Below, piece after piece: positions 9,709 through 22,849 of a stretch of DNA of 64,000 nt. Below the pieces are notes generated by a model. That model had not been told where the DNA came from. It did no database searches and saw nothing but the letters and a program-made list of their open reading frames with translations. Positions within the stretch are counted from its first letter, which is position 1; each line of letters starts with the position of its first letter. The translations under genes and the position numbers were made by a program. The stretch is from Paramacrobiotus metropolitanus (Eukaryota > Tardigrada > Eutardigrada > Parachela > Macrobiotidae), in assembly GCF_019649055.1 (NCBI RefSeq), contig NW_026570304.1, forward strand, positions 576,996 to 640,995, written 5' to 3'.

Positions 9709-10660
9709 TGTTGTCGACTCAGGTCGGCTCTGATGGAGTCTTAACGGTTTTATCAGTTAGAAAAAGAAAGTCGAACAATCTTCTGTGTGAAGGTTGTTCG
9801 GTAAAATCAGGAACGTCTTTTTGGTTCAGGAACTTCCGAGGGTCAGGAACGTCCGATTAGATGTTGTTATTGTTGTTGTTGTGTCTGTTGGTGACTCAGT
9901 ACACAGGGTGTTAATATACAGTACAATGGTACAGTACAGTACGTTATAGTAGTACGGTGTAGTACGTCCTATATTACTGCGCTGACCAGTGTGACGTAAC
10001 AGATTAAGTGGTCTTGCACTTTTGCCTACGTCACAGAATGCGAACCGCGTGCAAAATTTGCAAAAAACGATGAATCACGCCTATGTTAAGCTATGGGAAC
10101 TTTCCCCTGCACGCTGATTGGCTGCCTCTTAAGTACTGATAAGCGGTCGCTATGACGTCACAAGGAAGTTCGAGAATTTTCGCGCTATTTTCCGCAAGAA
10201 AAACAAATTATTTTAGGTCGGCTAGAAAGTTTATCTAGTCGAATTTTGAAGTTTTTTAACCGTTAGAAATTAATTTTATTAATTATAAAAATTTTCTGGT
10301 GGTCGAAACACCGTTAGAAGTCAAAATAAAGAGAATTTCCGACCTGTTGCCGGTTAGCCTTTGTCTAGCTGTCTAGACAGGTTCGTTGACCTAGCAGGTC
10401 GGTTTTCGACCAAAAGCAAAATTCCGAGTCGGTTTCTCCGTCAGAAATTACTTTTTAACCGTTAAAAACGTTAGATTTACGGATAGAAGTAGTTTTCTAC
10501 CGTTAGAAAGTGAAAAGCGGACCTAGTTTCGGCTAAAATCGACCTATAACCGTGACTTTACCAGTGTCGGTGTCGGTGTCGGTTCCGGTCAATTTCCTCC
10601 GTCCGAGGTCGGAAATCCGTCGTTTCCGTGCTGAGTTCCGCGAGTAAAGTTGCGGGTCGG
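9709..10660 (-). promoter_or_regulatory. Probable 5' LTR and leader of the gypsy element (borders not fixed)
   Basis: Non-coding DNA upstream of ORF1, where the 5' LTR is expected. The partner LTR lies outside the window, so borders cannot be set, and I found no clear tRNA primer-binding site. Visible motifs are an AP-1-type TGACTCA (9892-9898), a cluster of GTAC repeats (9919-9968), a TGACGTAA and a TACGTCA near 9990 and 10024, a perfect CRE palindrome TGACGTCA (10152-10159), and a kappaB-like GGGAACTTTCC near 10095. An inverted CCAAT (ATTGG) is near 10120. Imperfect copies of CCGTTAGAAA recur about six times up to 10510. Functions are inferred from motif resemblance only. Confidence 0.5.
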
Positions 10661-10825
10661 TGTTCAAACCGATGGTCCCCGTATAAGTGGATTAATCCGT
10701 TCGCGCTGCAGATTCTCGTTCGGGTCTGATCCGTCAGTTGGGAGTAAGTCCGTGCTATTGGGAAATGAGATTCCGCTCTTCAATGTGGAAGAGACCAAGG
10801 AACTGTGCTCACCAGCTGGGCAAGA

Positions 10826-11337
10826 ATCACTTCAGTGATCCTCGTTTTCCTCAGCTGTAAGACGATGCGATCAATCCGATCAAAGTCAAAGTAGAGATTG
10901 CTTCAGCAATCAATCTAGCAGTGACTTTCAGGTTCCTCACGAGTTCTCCGTAATTTGAGCCTTCACCGTCTCCTCAAAGGGTCCGTTGAAAGAGAACCAA
11001 ACGATTCTGCTTACCATGTAACAGGCAAGCGCGAGGAGATCACGAGTGTGCTTTATTGTACAAATAAAGGAACAATGCTGCGTAATAGCAGGAAATGCAA
11101 GAGCAAAGCACTGATGGCTAACAAGCAAGTGAATGCTAAAAAGCTCTTGAGCGTTCGCCAAGGCGTGAAAGAAGCAACTGGCGGCAAGCACGTGCTGTGT
11201 GCCATCAGCTGTGTGATGATGCGCAGACTGGACTCAATCCAACGCGAGCGTATGAACGCTGAGTCATACTGCGAGAGAGGGACGAGAGAGCAAGTATGCT
11301 CAGTGTGTGCGCCGCGTATATCCGCTTCAGCGGATAT
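10826..11337. repeat. Three short perfect hairpins with an identical TTCA loop
   Basis: ATCAC-TTCA-GTGAT at 10826-10839, GATTGC-TTCA-GCAATC at 10896-10911 and ATATCCGC-TTCA-GCGGATAT at 11318-11337. The stems differ in sequence but share exactly the loop. The surrounding DNA (10.66-11.44 kb) holds no recognised gene; a 164-codon plus-strand ORF (10955-11449) spans the third hairpin and has no family resemblance. Confidence 0.5.
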
Positions 11338-11439
11338 GAGTGCAGTGCAACAACACACGTACGTACAGCGAGAGAGGCGATATGGCAAGCATGAGTGCAA
11401 ATACGTCCATGGTGGGCCGTATGCACCAGGCGCAGTCAA

Positions 11440-11600
11440 GTGCCTCTGACATATCTTATACTCCTGAATTATTTACTGGTCTCTCTATTCGCTTATCGAC
11501 ATGCACTGCTGTTCTTTTTCATTCCGGGAAATGCAATTTCTTGGGCGCCAAGTCCGTTGAGAATTTAAACGCTGCATTATTAGAATTAAAAGCAAAACTG
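11440..11600 (+). pseudogene. TBP-like fragment (second lobe)
   Basis: A plus-strand frame reads SYTPELFTGLSIRL, then LFHSGKCNFLGAKSVEN. This matches the order and spacing of the second repeat of TATA-binding protein (YEPELFPGL... SGK...TGAKS). It also resembles the TBP-like gene inside the Polinton at 50.9-51.5 kb, which has FHTGKCVILGAKSE. The first lobe is not visible here, so this is a truncated relic. The fragment most likely came from another Polinton copy, since such copies litter the window. It could alternatively derive from a host TBP paralogue. Confidence 0.55.
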
Positions 11601-14600
11601 TACCTGTGGCGAAGTGCGTGTATGCGTCTATGTACAACAAATACTACCATCGTAACGGCTAGCAAATACAACCATCGTAATCATTTAACTGTACGCTACA
11701 ACCCCATATTAAACGAACTTGTCCCACTCAGCCTCCTCTCCATTAACATGTACAGGTTACCCTCCTTATAATAAAAAAACTCGTTCAGGTTAGCCTATCA
11801 CTCAAAAACGCGTATACGAACAAATGCCTCTACTACTACTAAGAGTCATTTAGAAAAGGCGACGCGATACACGCCAGTGCCGTCTGAGACTAGCCCCACT
11901 CCGCGTCGCTCGCATGAACTACCGTGGATGACCCGACTGCGTAATCTTCAGACCCAGAATGCATAACACTCCTAATGTCGCATTTATTTTCAATCTGCAT
12001 CCTGAGGAAAACTGCAACGGTCTTCCGATTTGGCTTGGTAAAATAGCCTATTTTTGTTGGCGGTCAAACGTTATTGAGTGCCTTTTAAAGTCGTCTGTCG
12101 CCCATCAATGGTCCTTCTTCTCTGTCTGCGATCATCCCCCTACGAAATATTTGGGACGTATATTGCGCATATTAGACGTTGAGTTTTTTTAAGAATCAGG
12201 GCCGTAAAGCGTTTTGGTTATTAAGACTACTTTAATGCTGCAAAGGTCGGGTGCGTCCACCAGGGTAACTGTCAGTCAGGTAGGCTTTCATCACGTCTTC
12301 CAGAACAGTCATCAATAAGAATATCGCATTTAAATGTTTTCAGGACCGTATGGCGTTTTGGTAACTAAAGACTATTTTAAGATCTCAAGGGTCGGGTAGG
12401 AATGATTCGCATATGCAGCAGTATCATTGCTTCTGCTCATCAGAAGTTGAATGTATGCAGTCATTAGTTAGTGGAAACAGAAGGAGATTTTCAATAAAGT
12501 CACAAAAGAAGTCTGTCGCGCTGTTTGACAGCCATTACAATTCGAGCCCTCCACGGACGAACATCTGACCTGTGAAAAAGATTAGTAACAACCATAAAAT
12601 CTTTTTCCTACCTACTGCCTTCACGCACCAGCAGTCTACGCAGCAGCTGTGTACTCAGAAGCATTCACACGTTCTCGTGATAAGTCGGTTTTTAACTGAG
12701 TGTATTATGTGTTTATCGTGTGTATCTCATTCGAGGGCCCACCGCAGCGTCAGCGTATATGCTATGGTGATATTCACCTGGCATATCCAGGTTACATTTC
12801 GCACTGAGAACTAGCGAGCACCGTCCGCAGCCTCAGGGTCCCGACCCTGTGGTCTGCGAAAAAAAAGTTTTTAGAATTGAATTCCGGTTTGCTTCGGTAA
12901 AGCAGTTAATAAAGCGGCTGGAGTATAAAACTGTGAAACATCTTCAGCAAGATAAATCTTTGGTGTTTCTCGGCACAACCGCTCCAGCCAAAACTGTTCG
13001 GCTGAAACAAATTTTGCTTGTTCAGATCAAACAAATATTGATAATCCGCTCCGAATAAGAAATCAATGCCCGCAGTGATGTTATGAATCAGAAACCAGCG
13101 CGAATCCCTGCCAGAAAACTGGCAAGGAGCAAGAAAATGACACGATGCACGAGACTGGCCACAATGCGATTGAGACATAATCACGCCTAGCATGATCACG
13201 AAATGGCCCATTGGCGAGATAAAGAACGATGCACAGCCAATAAGGGAAACAGGCCATGGATCGTCGTACATGGATGGTAGTGCAAAAGGGTACAAAGGGT
13301 ACAAGCCGCTATTCTAACTACATCGTGGTAAAAGGCAACTTTTACTGAAAAACCTTCAAATCATTGCCTTTCCTGCGACTGCGAGAAGCTGTGTATTCAA
13401 CAAGCTGCGCATGCAAGCATAAAAATTTTCTGTTTGTTAGACTGATGATCTTTCAACCAAAATCAGAGAACTGGTAAAAAAAGGATCTAAAAACTAAAAA
13501 TAGGCTCATCGTTAATACGGTTTAACGTATTGTTTACATTTATTATGTATTTTGTGTGTTTTAAATATTTATCCTAACACGATTGCATTCACGCGTTAAT
13601 TCGCGCTCAGGACAAGTTCATGGTCAATATCTGTACAGTTTTCACAGTGCAACCTGTCCGTAGTAATTCAGGCTAAACGAGTTCTTGGATACGAACGCCG
13701 CCGCATAAAGCGCCCCTTGAAACAGGATATACAATAGTAATTCGTATCCACTTCCCCGTGTGGACGGCATCCTTAAAGCTGTAGATAAAGCATCAGTTTT
13801 CATCGAAATGGATCCTAAATCAGGAAAAATAAAATAGACGATAGATCTCGAACAACAGTTGTTGGGAAAGATTATCAGGTAAGTTCCTAAACAAAGTCTC
13901 GCCCCTGGAAAGAAAGATGCACCCTTGGCATTCCAGTGGGCGATATATGATACCCCCACGGGCACGTCGGTATATGATGCAGGCAGAAGCAAGTGTGTTG
14001 ATCCTTCCAGATCATAATAAAATTCGTAAGTGTTGATATTTCCCGACCGATGCTGTGCTGGAACACAGTCCTACAGTAGCGTTCTTGGTAAACTGAAGCG
14101 CGTACGTTTCATAAAGCGGCATATGTTATTGCATGAACATTCTGAGAATGCTCCTCGACCAGATGATCAGGCTAAACGAATGGCGAATCCCAGCGTCCCT
14201 GTGGAGGTCAACACCCAGAATCATCTACCGGCGAATGCACCAGCTGAAAACTAAAATATCGGACCTGTGGGCGAGTCTATCCCCGCACCCGCTGATGCTG
14301 ATCAACGTTTACCAAGCCAGGCTTGCATTGTAGCGGGAGCGTGTCTTGTTTGATGTCACCAAGGAATATACATATACGCAAACGGACAGAAGCAAGCGTT
14401 GTAGCGGAAGATAAGTGAGCAGGGGCATACGACATGGAAGAGCCTAGGGGCTCGATGATGATGACGCCGCAGTCCCGCATCCTCCCGTAGCTGCAGCTAC
14501 GCTATATTTTTATTTGCGTCGGTATTGCTTTAACAATGCGGTTCTTCTATTTATAACGCATCCATTGCAAAAATCCAAAAATTACAATGTGGTGCCATCC

Positions 14601-16740
14601 TTCTGGGCTGCAACGATGCCGGGTTCAAACTTCGAAGGTTTATGCGTGCAGGCCTTATGTTGTCATTTCATTAAGTATCTCCTAATTAAGAACTGCAGAA
14701 AAGAACGCTGCATTGTGCTCGTAACACACACAAAGCCCTGGATCGATAACTTCGACGAACCAGTCAGCAATGATAAAAGCAATACCTGATAAAGCAATGA
14801 TAAAAAAAAATTCCACAGGCTACCGTATCTGGATCCATGACAACCATATCAACTGATTCGCCAACAGCAAAATGTTAACCACCACAGTCAGCACGGCAAA
14901 GTCTTTCAACATTAATTTCAATAGCCCCAATAAGTGGGAAAACACGACTAGCCAGCTTTACCAGAATATTGTTATAGAAGATATCAGAATAACCAGCAGT
15001 TCCAAAACCTGACAGATGCTTTGTCAGATATACTTTACTCTTGGACCATTGGACACCGGACAAGGGTATCGGACGTGTCCGGTCCGCATAGCAGACACGC
15101 TGAGAGCATACACAGGCTCATGAACCGCCTCGGGATTCTTCTTCCGCTCAGCCGCTTTCTCGGCATTTTTTTTAAAAGTACAGTTGTTAGTGGCGGCAGC
15201 GCGCATATTTTCGACAAAACCACTGGATCCCGCAGTTCGAGGCGATGTTGCAACCTTGAGGAACCATATGTCTTGCAACTGCGTGTATTATCTAGAACAT
15301 TTCTGGAAGATTATGCAATTGGCTATTGTGGTGACACATGCTCGTGCTGGCTTTCCCTGTACGTTATACCGTTTTCGTATTTCACCACACCGAGGTTTGC
15401 TCCGAGGATGATAATTAAGAGAGTCTGCTTTCCCTGCCAGTGTTACATCTATTCGCTTGCAAAACAAGCAGAAGTACGCCTTGCTGATATTGACGGGCCG
15501 AAATCCCAGTTTTCTAAGAGACTTGATCGAATGTGGTGGAAAATGTTCTAAGCAGCTTAGAAGGTATAATCCATCATCAACTTCCGTATAAACGCCGGCT
15601 TCAAAGCTCCCATATAGCTGTGCAGCGGCAGACATTGTAACCTCATGAAATAAGTGATTTCGACTTTTCCGTCTATTGCTGCGTTCTTTAAACAACATGC
15701 TGCTTGTTATTCTGACCTACATTATACTGGGCGGGGAAGGGAGGCACAGTAAGCAGCGGTCAAAGTCTGCACCGACTCGCTTTCATACCTGCAAAAAAGA
15801 AAATGACTCCTGATGCTCTTGTGATCGCACAGAAGTGGATGAAGGTAAAGCTATTCAGAAATCATGTGTTCGAGTCCACATTAAACGAAAATGAGGACGG
15901 CGCGTATCAACAGCTAAAATAACGACGATACGAGGGTATCAAAGGTACTAACATCATTTCGAAGATGGCAAACAACCGGCATCAGTGACCGCGAAAAGAC
16001 ATCAGTGTGGCACGAAGAGTTCCAATCTGGACACGATATGGAGACCACACCAAAAGAAACCAGACCATTGGATGGACGTAACAGCGTTTCAGGATACCCG
16101 CATCTGGATGGACAACAGAAGCATTCGGACAAAACCAGCATAACCATCCCCAGAATGACTGAACCTAATGAGAAAAGACCCACCATGTGGCACCAATCGG
16201 AGATCCTGGACAATCTAGTTGCCCCGGATTTCGATTGTCTGAATGACAACTTCTTTAAAATTCTAATTTTGAAGCATAACAATAATTTTCCACGATTTCT
16301 TGATTTTGTGATTTTGTTTTTGTCACTTGGCTGCTTTTCGAAAACTTCTGTTAAGTTAAAGCACGTATTTCCAAACGGCTACAAGTATCCCGGGCCCGGA
16401 AAGGGAAGACACGGTAGCCAGACGATGAGCGTTAGCGCGTGAAGCTGCAAAAGTCCAAAGGTGATAAAGGTTTATAATTCTTAACTGCAGATATCAGTTT
16501 TTGTCATAGTAAATTTCTAGTTGCAGTATATTGCAGCTGCCGGAGAGAATGCCACAGTGACGCTGGCGATTTGTGCCAACGTCTAGTACGCTGTTGCTTG
16601 TTGAGATCCTTATAATGTGCCATTTTGTTGTCGTCATCTAGCAAGACCATAAACAAAATTGAAGCCGCAGACTGCTGCGGCAAATGGTCGCTCGTGTGAT
16701 ACTGAGGACATTGGGATGTTAAATTTGCCCTGACGGTTCG
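11601..16740. other. No recognisable gene; two ~57-bp direct repeats at 12.2-12.4 kb
   Basis: Only short ORFs without family resemblance. A diverged direct repeat beginning CAGGGCCGTAAAGCGTTTTGG near 12200 recurs near 12341 as CAGGACCGTATGGCGTTTTGG; both copies end in GGTCGGGT. A perfect palindrome CGTAGCTGCAGCTACG lies near 14486-14501. ORFs at 13642-13992 (minus), 15021-15551 (plus) and 16005-16442 (plus) have no motif I can name. Confidence 0.4.
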
Positions 16741-18700
16741 TTTCTATCGGAAGAAATGGGGTTTATATCCCATCATAGAAATGGGAAGAAAAGGGATGGG
16801 ATTTATATCGCGTCCGAATAAAGGAAGGGATTTGAAAAAAACGCATGATCTGCATGATGGTACGCGGTTGTCAAAGGAAGTCTCTATTAGCCCGGACTAC
16901 GACATCGAAAAGCTGAAAATGGTACTCGAGTCTAAAGATTTTCCGGGCTTGCATTGGTCAAATCTTGCAATAACGTTCGGTATCGGCAGAACGGTTCTGC
17001 AGGACAATAGCGTGGTGGGCCGGGCAATTTTGGAAGGGGACAGGCAGATGCGATGAACACTGCTGCATGCTTCGCTTATCTGCAAAATGGTTCTTCCGTA
17101 TCTGAGAAAGATTTGGCTCCCTCAACCGTGAATGAAGACGATGAAATGGTCGGAGCGCGTATCTGACGGCGACCACGTTATCGTAGTTTTCGCGTAGGAT
17201 TAATAAAGTAGGCTTTGTTATTGTTGTGCATGGATTGTCGTGCCAGCAGCCCCATAGTATTCGTAAATTATCTGATTTCTTCGCCGAGACCGTCGACGAA
17301 AAATGTTCCAAAAAATATCCCGAATCTTTATGGAACACCGTTACTCAAAAAATCTCGTTGACCTCACACATTTCCTGCTCCTGTGAGTCTGCATCCTCTT
17401 CTGCAGCTACATCTGCAACAATTTATAAGTTTAAAATGCAGTACTTGTATAATATTATAATCACACCGTTCGGCGACATACGCTGTGCATGAGATCAGTT
17501 AGTATTCCCACAGCGCATGTGCTTAACCGGATGTAGAAGATCATATGTGCAGTTGTAATGAGGACGTTACGTACGAACCTGTAGAGTAGTTAAATTCAGT
17601 TGTCACTGAACTCGATACTGGCTGAGATCCTCCAGGCCATCTATCACTGAACTCATTAATGGCACAGATCCGGGAAGTTTTTGCGGAAGTAGGGAAGGAA
17701 AAATTATTGCAACATTAGTGCGCGCAGCTGCAATTCCGGCAGAACTTTGTGTTTTCTAACCAGATTTTAACGAGCGTCGGCACTGGATCCTGATCCGCGC
17801 GAATACGGTGGCAAAGGCATAAAAATGTGAAAAAGCACTGATTTATAGGTTTGATTGGTTGCTTCATTTTAAATTCGCTGCTCCAGAAAGGACAAGCGTC
17901 AGAAGTGTGTATGAAAGGTCTGCAAATTACACAACTGCGTGAACGAGAACATGGGATCAACTTCAGGAATACCCTTAATTACGTGCAGTTGTCGCTCGAT
18001 AATTGGGTTAATTCCTTTGCCGTTGAAGAAGGCAAAAGCAAATTTCCCCGTGCGCTTAATCGGCCACAATGTGGGATAAAAAGGATTGAATATCCTGCCA
18101 TTGATAAATTTAACTGTCCTTTCTTGAATGACAAGGAAACTGTGTGTCGATGCGGCAGTACCGTGGACAGTCTCGGACACATACGAGGTCTATGCTTTTA
18201 ATCACCATGGGCATCCGAGCTGCACGGGTCCTAGTCCGCGACACCCGCATCAAAATGTCCCAATGGGCGGGTTGTATGAACGTCTATTGGACGCGAAAAA
18301 GTCCTGCGGACGCCTTCCTGGAACTGATGCTCGGACTGCCGTTTTCCAACTCGGTCCGACAGCAGCATCCGCTGTTAGGCCTGGTTTTACCGTCTGGGGA
18401 AACTCGAACTACTGTGGGCGTTGTGCGTGTAGAACGACTCGCGCAAATAAAAACAGAACTTACATAAATTGTCTGCTGACTCCAAGCATCTCCTGGAAAA
18501 CTATAATTTATTCCAGAGATGGTAATTCCTGCAACGAAAATGTGATTTCGTCCATTATGTCTGGTCGCCTTTATAAAGAGCAGTCGGAAGGCTTTGCAGA
18601 AAAGCCGGTGCAATTTTTTGCATTTCTCCGTTTTCCGACGGCACACAATTTTGTAATGCGAGTACATCACAAAAATTAGATCGGTGCTGACTAGGATACT
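16741..18700. other. Unassigned region with hypothetical plus-strand ORFs
   Basis: ORFs at 16781-17056 (91 codons) and 17851-18201 (116 codons) look moderately protein-like. The second ends with a Cys/His pattern CRCGSTVDSLGHIRG, loosely like the C-terminal zinc-type motif of some non-LTR retrotransposon proteins. No reverse transcriptase motif accompanies it, so I make no functional call. A near duplication of GGGTTTATATC-containing sequence occurs at 16760-16810. Confidence 0.2.
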
Positions 18701-21480
18701 AGTATAAAGGTCGTAACCGCCCTTAGTCCAAGCGAGCAAGCGTGTAAATTTTTCTTGTTGTAAAAAACTCGGTTGGGTAAGACTGCGTCACTGGAACAGG
18801 AGTAGTTGAGTTTACTCGTATTTTGTAGCTGTTGCATATGCTGTGGAAGGCTTATCACCAGAGCTGCTCAGATATCAGTTTTTGCCACCGATATGATATC
18901 ATTATTTTTATGCCGTTTGCGGAATTATGCCAATACAATATGTTATTTTTGAATGTTTTTCATTTTTGATTCCGTTAAAAAAAGTATAATATTCTTTGAG
19001 CTTCATACTGATGCATGCGCTCCAAGAAACTAAATTCCGAATTTCGTAAGATGAAACGGTTTCTGGTTGGCTGAAAATTGCGTGTAAAAAGATAAAAGAT
19101 GTATTTTTATAACGCGTAAATTTCTTCTAATTAACTTTTCACGTAAAACTTAATTCTAAAAATTAAAAATTTAAATTTTTTGGGCACTACGCAGGAGGGG
19201 GGAGGTTGAGACGCTTGAGCTAACCAAGCCAAAGGCATTTCAGATTTGTGTGTTGGCCGAAATATTTTCTGCGGTTACGCTCGACATTGTAGAGCCGATT
19301 GTGAGTCGACAGTCGGCGTGATTGACTGGCATGAGTTTACCGCTATCCACCAGTCTGTCTAGGTTTCTCCGTGCTCCCGCACGCGACATCTTATTCCGTA
19401 ATATGGATGATAATGCTGATCTAAATGATAATAACGACCCAGCGGGTCACACAGAAGCACTGCAACACGATCAGATGTGCCCACGCAAGCCAATGCGACG
19501 CGGGCACCACTAATATAAATACCCTATCGCCCATAGCCGTCCATTTCGCACGAGATTCTTTATTTTAGGAAACTGGTCGTTGCTCTAAATTTGTAAAAAC
19601 GTTTATGCAAATCGCCAACAGAGCCGATTTAATGGGTACGTTCAACTTTTACGTTTATATTGGCCCGAAGGACTTAGAGCCTGTACACCAAGCGCAACCC
19701 AGGCCGTTACCCGTCAAGTACAATCGTTTGCACAGGTTGAATTTCCAAACCTACCGCTTGCAGTGAAAAAAAACAAAACGTAACCTGCTAATTGAAGAGA
19801 TTTCCCAACGCAACCGCAATTAAGAGCGAACTATGCAAAATGGTTTGGCAGCTCAATTCACCAAACAGACGGCTGTTTTCACCAAACAGACGGCTGTACT
19901 AAACATGGTCCACGTCACTACACTTCTGGCGGCCTTGATTCGCCATTCACGCTGCACCGCAGTCGATGACTAACCGTAAATCAGTGATTCTCTGCAAAAT
20001 ACTCTAACAGTTCGTGACGGTTTATCAAACCAATTTTTGGTGGTAAATTATAAACTTAGAAATATTACTTTTCGTGCTGCTGTGGTCCATGGAAAAGCAG
20101 AAAACATGTTCCGCTTCAGGTTTTTAAATTTTCGCTAGATTGGCAGTTGGCCAGAACTCGATGGCATTGCTTACCTGGAAAGCTGCCGCAATGTTTCGTT
20201 TATTGGCAGAAAAGCCCGTTTTAGCGCAAATATCTGACTATGCAGTCACTATTCCGCAACTTCTCGCCTTCTATTTCTCAACTGAATTAACAATTCTCCG
20301 CCGGTAGTCAACAACTCAAAAAAACTCTTTGTTTTAATTTTTTCAGTTGGTTGCTAGAAGCACAGAAGTTTTAGCCATTTAAATCCTAGTATTTTCAAAT
20401 TCACGGAAAGATTGTTTTGCTGCAGATGAATTAACACACTGACTTATACAAATCGCGAATGCCGATTTAATCACACAGGATCCGAGAAGCGCCGGCACGC
20501 ATTTCTGTTTTAGAGTTCAATGTTTTTCGTAAAGCCTAGGTTAGGCTTAATTTTTGCGCAAACGATTTATCGGTTCAACACCTTATTTGATGTCTGTTGG
20601 CAGCGGCAACGTAAGTAACAATAACGCAATAGCGGTTACTTAACGGATGACTTCCTTGTTTAAAGGGTACCATGTTTTTCTATGGTTTTTAGTTTTATTC
20701 GGTTGAATTTATTCTAAAGCAAAACAGCGGTCGAATTACTCATACTTACGATGGTTTTGAACACCAAGTGCCCGTTTCCCGCATATGACTATGGCTGGTA
20801 ATCCACCGTCGTTCTTGGTCTTATCGAACTAACTCAAATTGACCTGGCGCGAAAAAGTTTTAGTGTTTTGGTATTGATTTGACTAAGCTTACCAGAATCC
20901 TTGGTTTACAATAAAGTTCATGGATCGCGTAATTATCTTCAAAAAATTTCTACAACAATTTCCTCGAAAGTCTTTAAAAATTTAAGAATTTTGTTAAAAG
21001 TTGTTTCAAAATCAGGAAATTTCACCACTTTACTTACTACGTTGAACCTTGTCCAATATACGCAGTGCTCGTGAGGGTAAGGCCACGTGATTAAATTTCT
21101 GTGAACAGTGGTGTATGTAATTGTAAAGACCTTTGAGGTAGATCTCCTTTCTTTTTCTCCGCAAAAAAACATGAACGTTAAACGCTAAGGTTTATTGTTT
21201 TTGTTCTTTTGTTTTCAGATTTATATAAACCTTCAGAAATGAGCCTGTTTTAAAGTTTGAAATAGGGAGTTGCAGCCCAGGACGAGAAACTTTGTTCCAG
21301 CAGTCAAATAATTTCTTTTTCATTTGCAAAACTGATATCTGAAATTTCATGCAGAATTTATTAAGATTTTGTAATATTTATTGAAAAAGATTTGAAGTGA
21401 AAAAAGTAAATGTTTCGTTCTACTTGATGCTTCAATTGCGCACCTGCTTTGCTTAGCCCTCGGTTTCCCTCGCAACGATA
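18701..21480. other. AT-rich DNA with no recognisable gene
   Basis: Stop codons are dense in all frames. I see no transposase, polymerase or structural-protein motif and no RNA gene here. Confidence 0.5.
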
Positions 21481-21489
21481 GTTCGCTAC

Positions 21490-21950
21490 CGAATATGATA
21501 ACGTCAACGGAAAGTTTGTCCGTGAAAGTTATCTTTTTAATAAAAAGGCCAACGGAATGCTCTTGTTTTATTCGCTGGTCCGCTCGCTTCGGAGCGTTTG
21601 TCTCGGCGCAGATTTGCGTTTCCTTCGACTTCGTATTCGGTTTTCGTAGAAATGATAGCACGCTGCCGTATCATCACAATAACAAAAAGTTCAAGCGGAA
21701 CTGTAAGAAGAATCTTTTGATAATAATGTGACAATAGGATCCTCTCGTTTTGCTTGCTGCTCCGCTCGCTGCGCTGCGCCTGTTCGCGCCGCAGCTAGGC
21801 GTTGCATTTGGCTCCGCCTCCGGTTTCCGCTGCCGCATCAACACGGTAACGAAAAGTTCAAGCGGAACTGTAAGAATTTCTTTAGAATTAAAGGGCAATA
21901 GAATCCCCTCGCTTTACTTGCTGCTCGCATGCTGCACTGCGTTTGCTTAA
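21490..21950. repeat. Tandem repeat, ~165-bp unit, about 2.5 copies, GC-rich cores
   Basis: The phrase AGTTCAAGCGGAACTGTAAGAA occurs at ~21688 and again at ~21856. Each is followed by related sequence and a GC-rich block built from GCTCGC/GCTCCGC words. A third GC-rich block with TCCGCTCGCTTCGGAGC lies at ~21580. Small inverted words within the GC blocks could fold. The element class is unknown. Confidence 0.55.
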
Positions 21951-22279
21951 TGCTGACGTTATTAAAGAAATGTTTTGCTATGGCAACGTTTTAAAATATA
22001 TTTTTAACAACTGCACAAAAGCCTCAGAATCCTATGGATTTTGTTTAAAAATTTACAAATTCTTGAATGTGCGCTTTTTAAGCGTACCCCTTCAAATAAA
22101 GTTATAACTCACAACCTTCGTGATCGCGAATTTCCGTCGTTAATCCTCGATTAATAGGATAACTGGTGTTAGTAATTCTAAATCCAACTCAAGTAAGCTT
22201 TTTTTAAAATTTTTACATCCTTTTTTTGAAGCAATAATCATTTAGTTGTTCGCGGTGCAGCCTGGCGTCACCCACATCT

Positions 22280-22660
22280 TTCTTATCGAAACGGTCAAGT
22301 ATTAACGTAACAGCGACCCATTGGGACAACTGGCGATGCTAAAAGTAAGCAGTAACGGTTACGGTGACCCGAAACGATGAAAAAGATATGCACGGTAATC
22401 TATTACGGTAACGGTAGCAGTAACAGTATCCAGCCATAGTAATCCGTTAAAGAACAGTTTGTGGTTACAATAACCCGTTACGCCAAGGCTTAATTATTAC
22501 AGAAATTCAGTAATAATTATCCGTTGCATAAAAAGCAATCTGTTATGGTAACAGTAATCCCCTGCTAAAGTAACGTATTGCGGGTACGGTAATTTTTGTG
22601 ATAGTATTTAGAAATAGTTGCAGGAACATTCACGATTAAGGTAACCTGTTACGGGACTTG
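22280..22660. repeat. Low-complexity region dense in GTAAC/GTTAC words
   Basis: Words such as GGTAACGG, CGTTACGG and CGGTAATC recur on both strands without a fixed period. It directly precedes the satellite array that also contains TTACGTTACGGTT, so the two may share ancestry. No ORF is supported. Confidence 0.45.
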
Positions 22661-22849
22661 CAAACAGAAAAATTCCACCACCAACACCGGGTAAAATGTT
22701 CGGACAGGGTTCATAAATCGGGCTACTTATACAATTGCACGGCGGAACCCTGAAAGTGAATGAATATGTTTCCCAAAGCGTCGGTTCCCAGAATGCAAAC
22801 CAAACAATGCCGCAAAAATATCATTCCCGGGTACAAATTTTACCACCCG

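Noticed and set aside
9709-9900. Primer-binding site of the gypsy element
   Set aside because: No convincing TGG-starting match to a tRNA 3' end next to a CA-ending LTR could be identified.
17851-18201. Non-LTR retrotransposon C terminus
   Set aside because: Only a CxC...H...C-like pattern supports it; no RT or endonuclease motif nearby.
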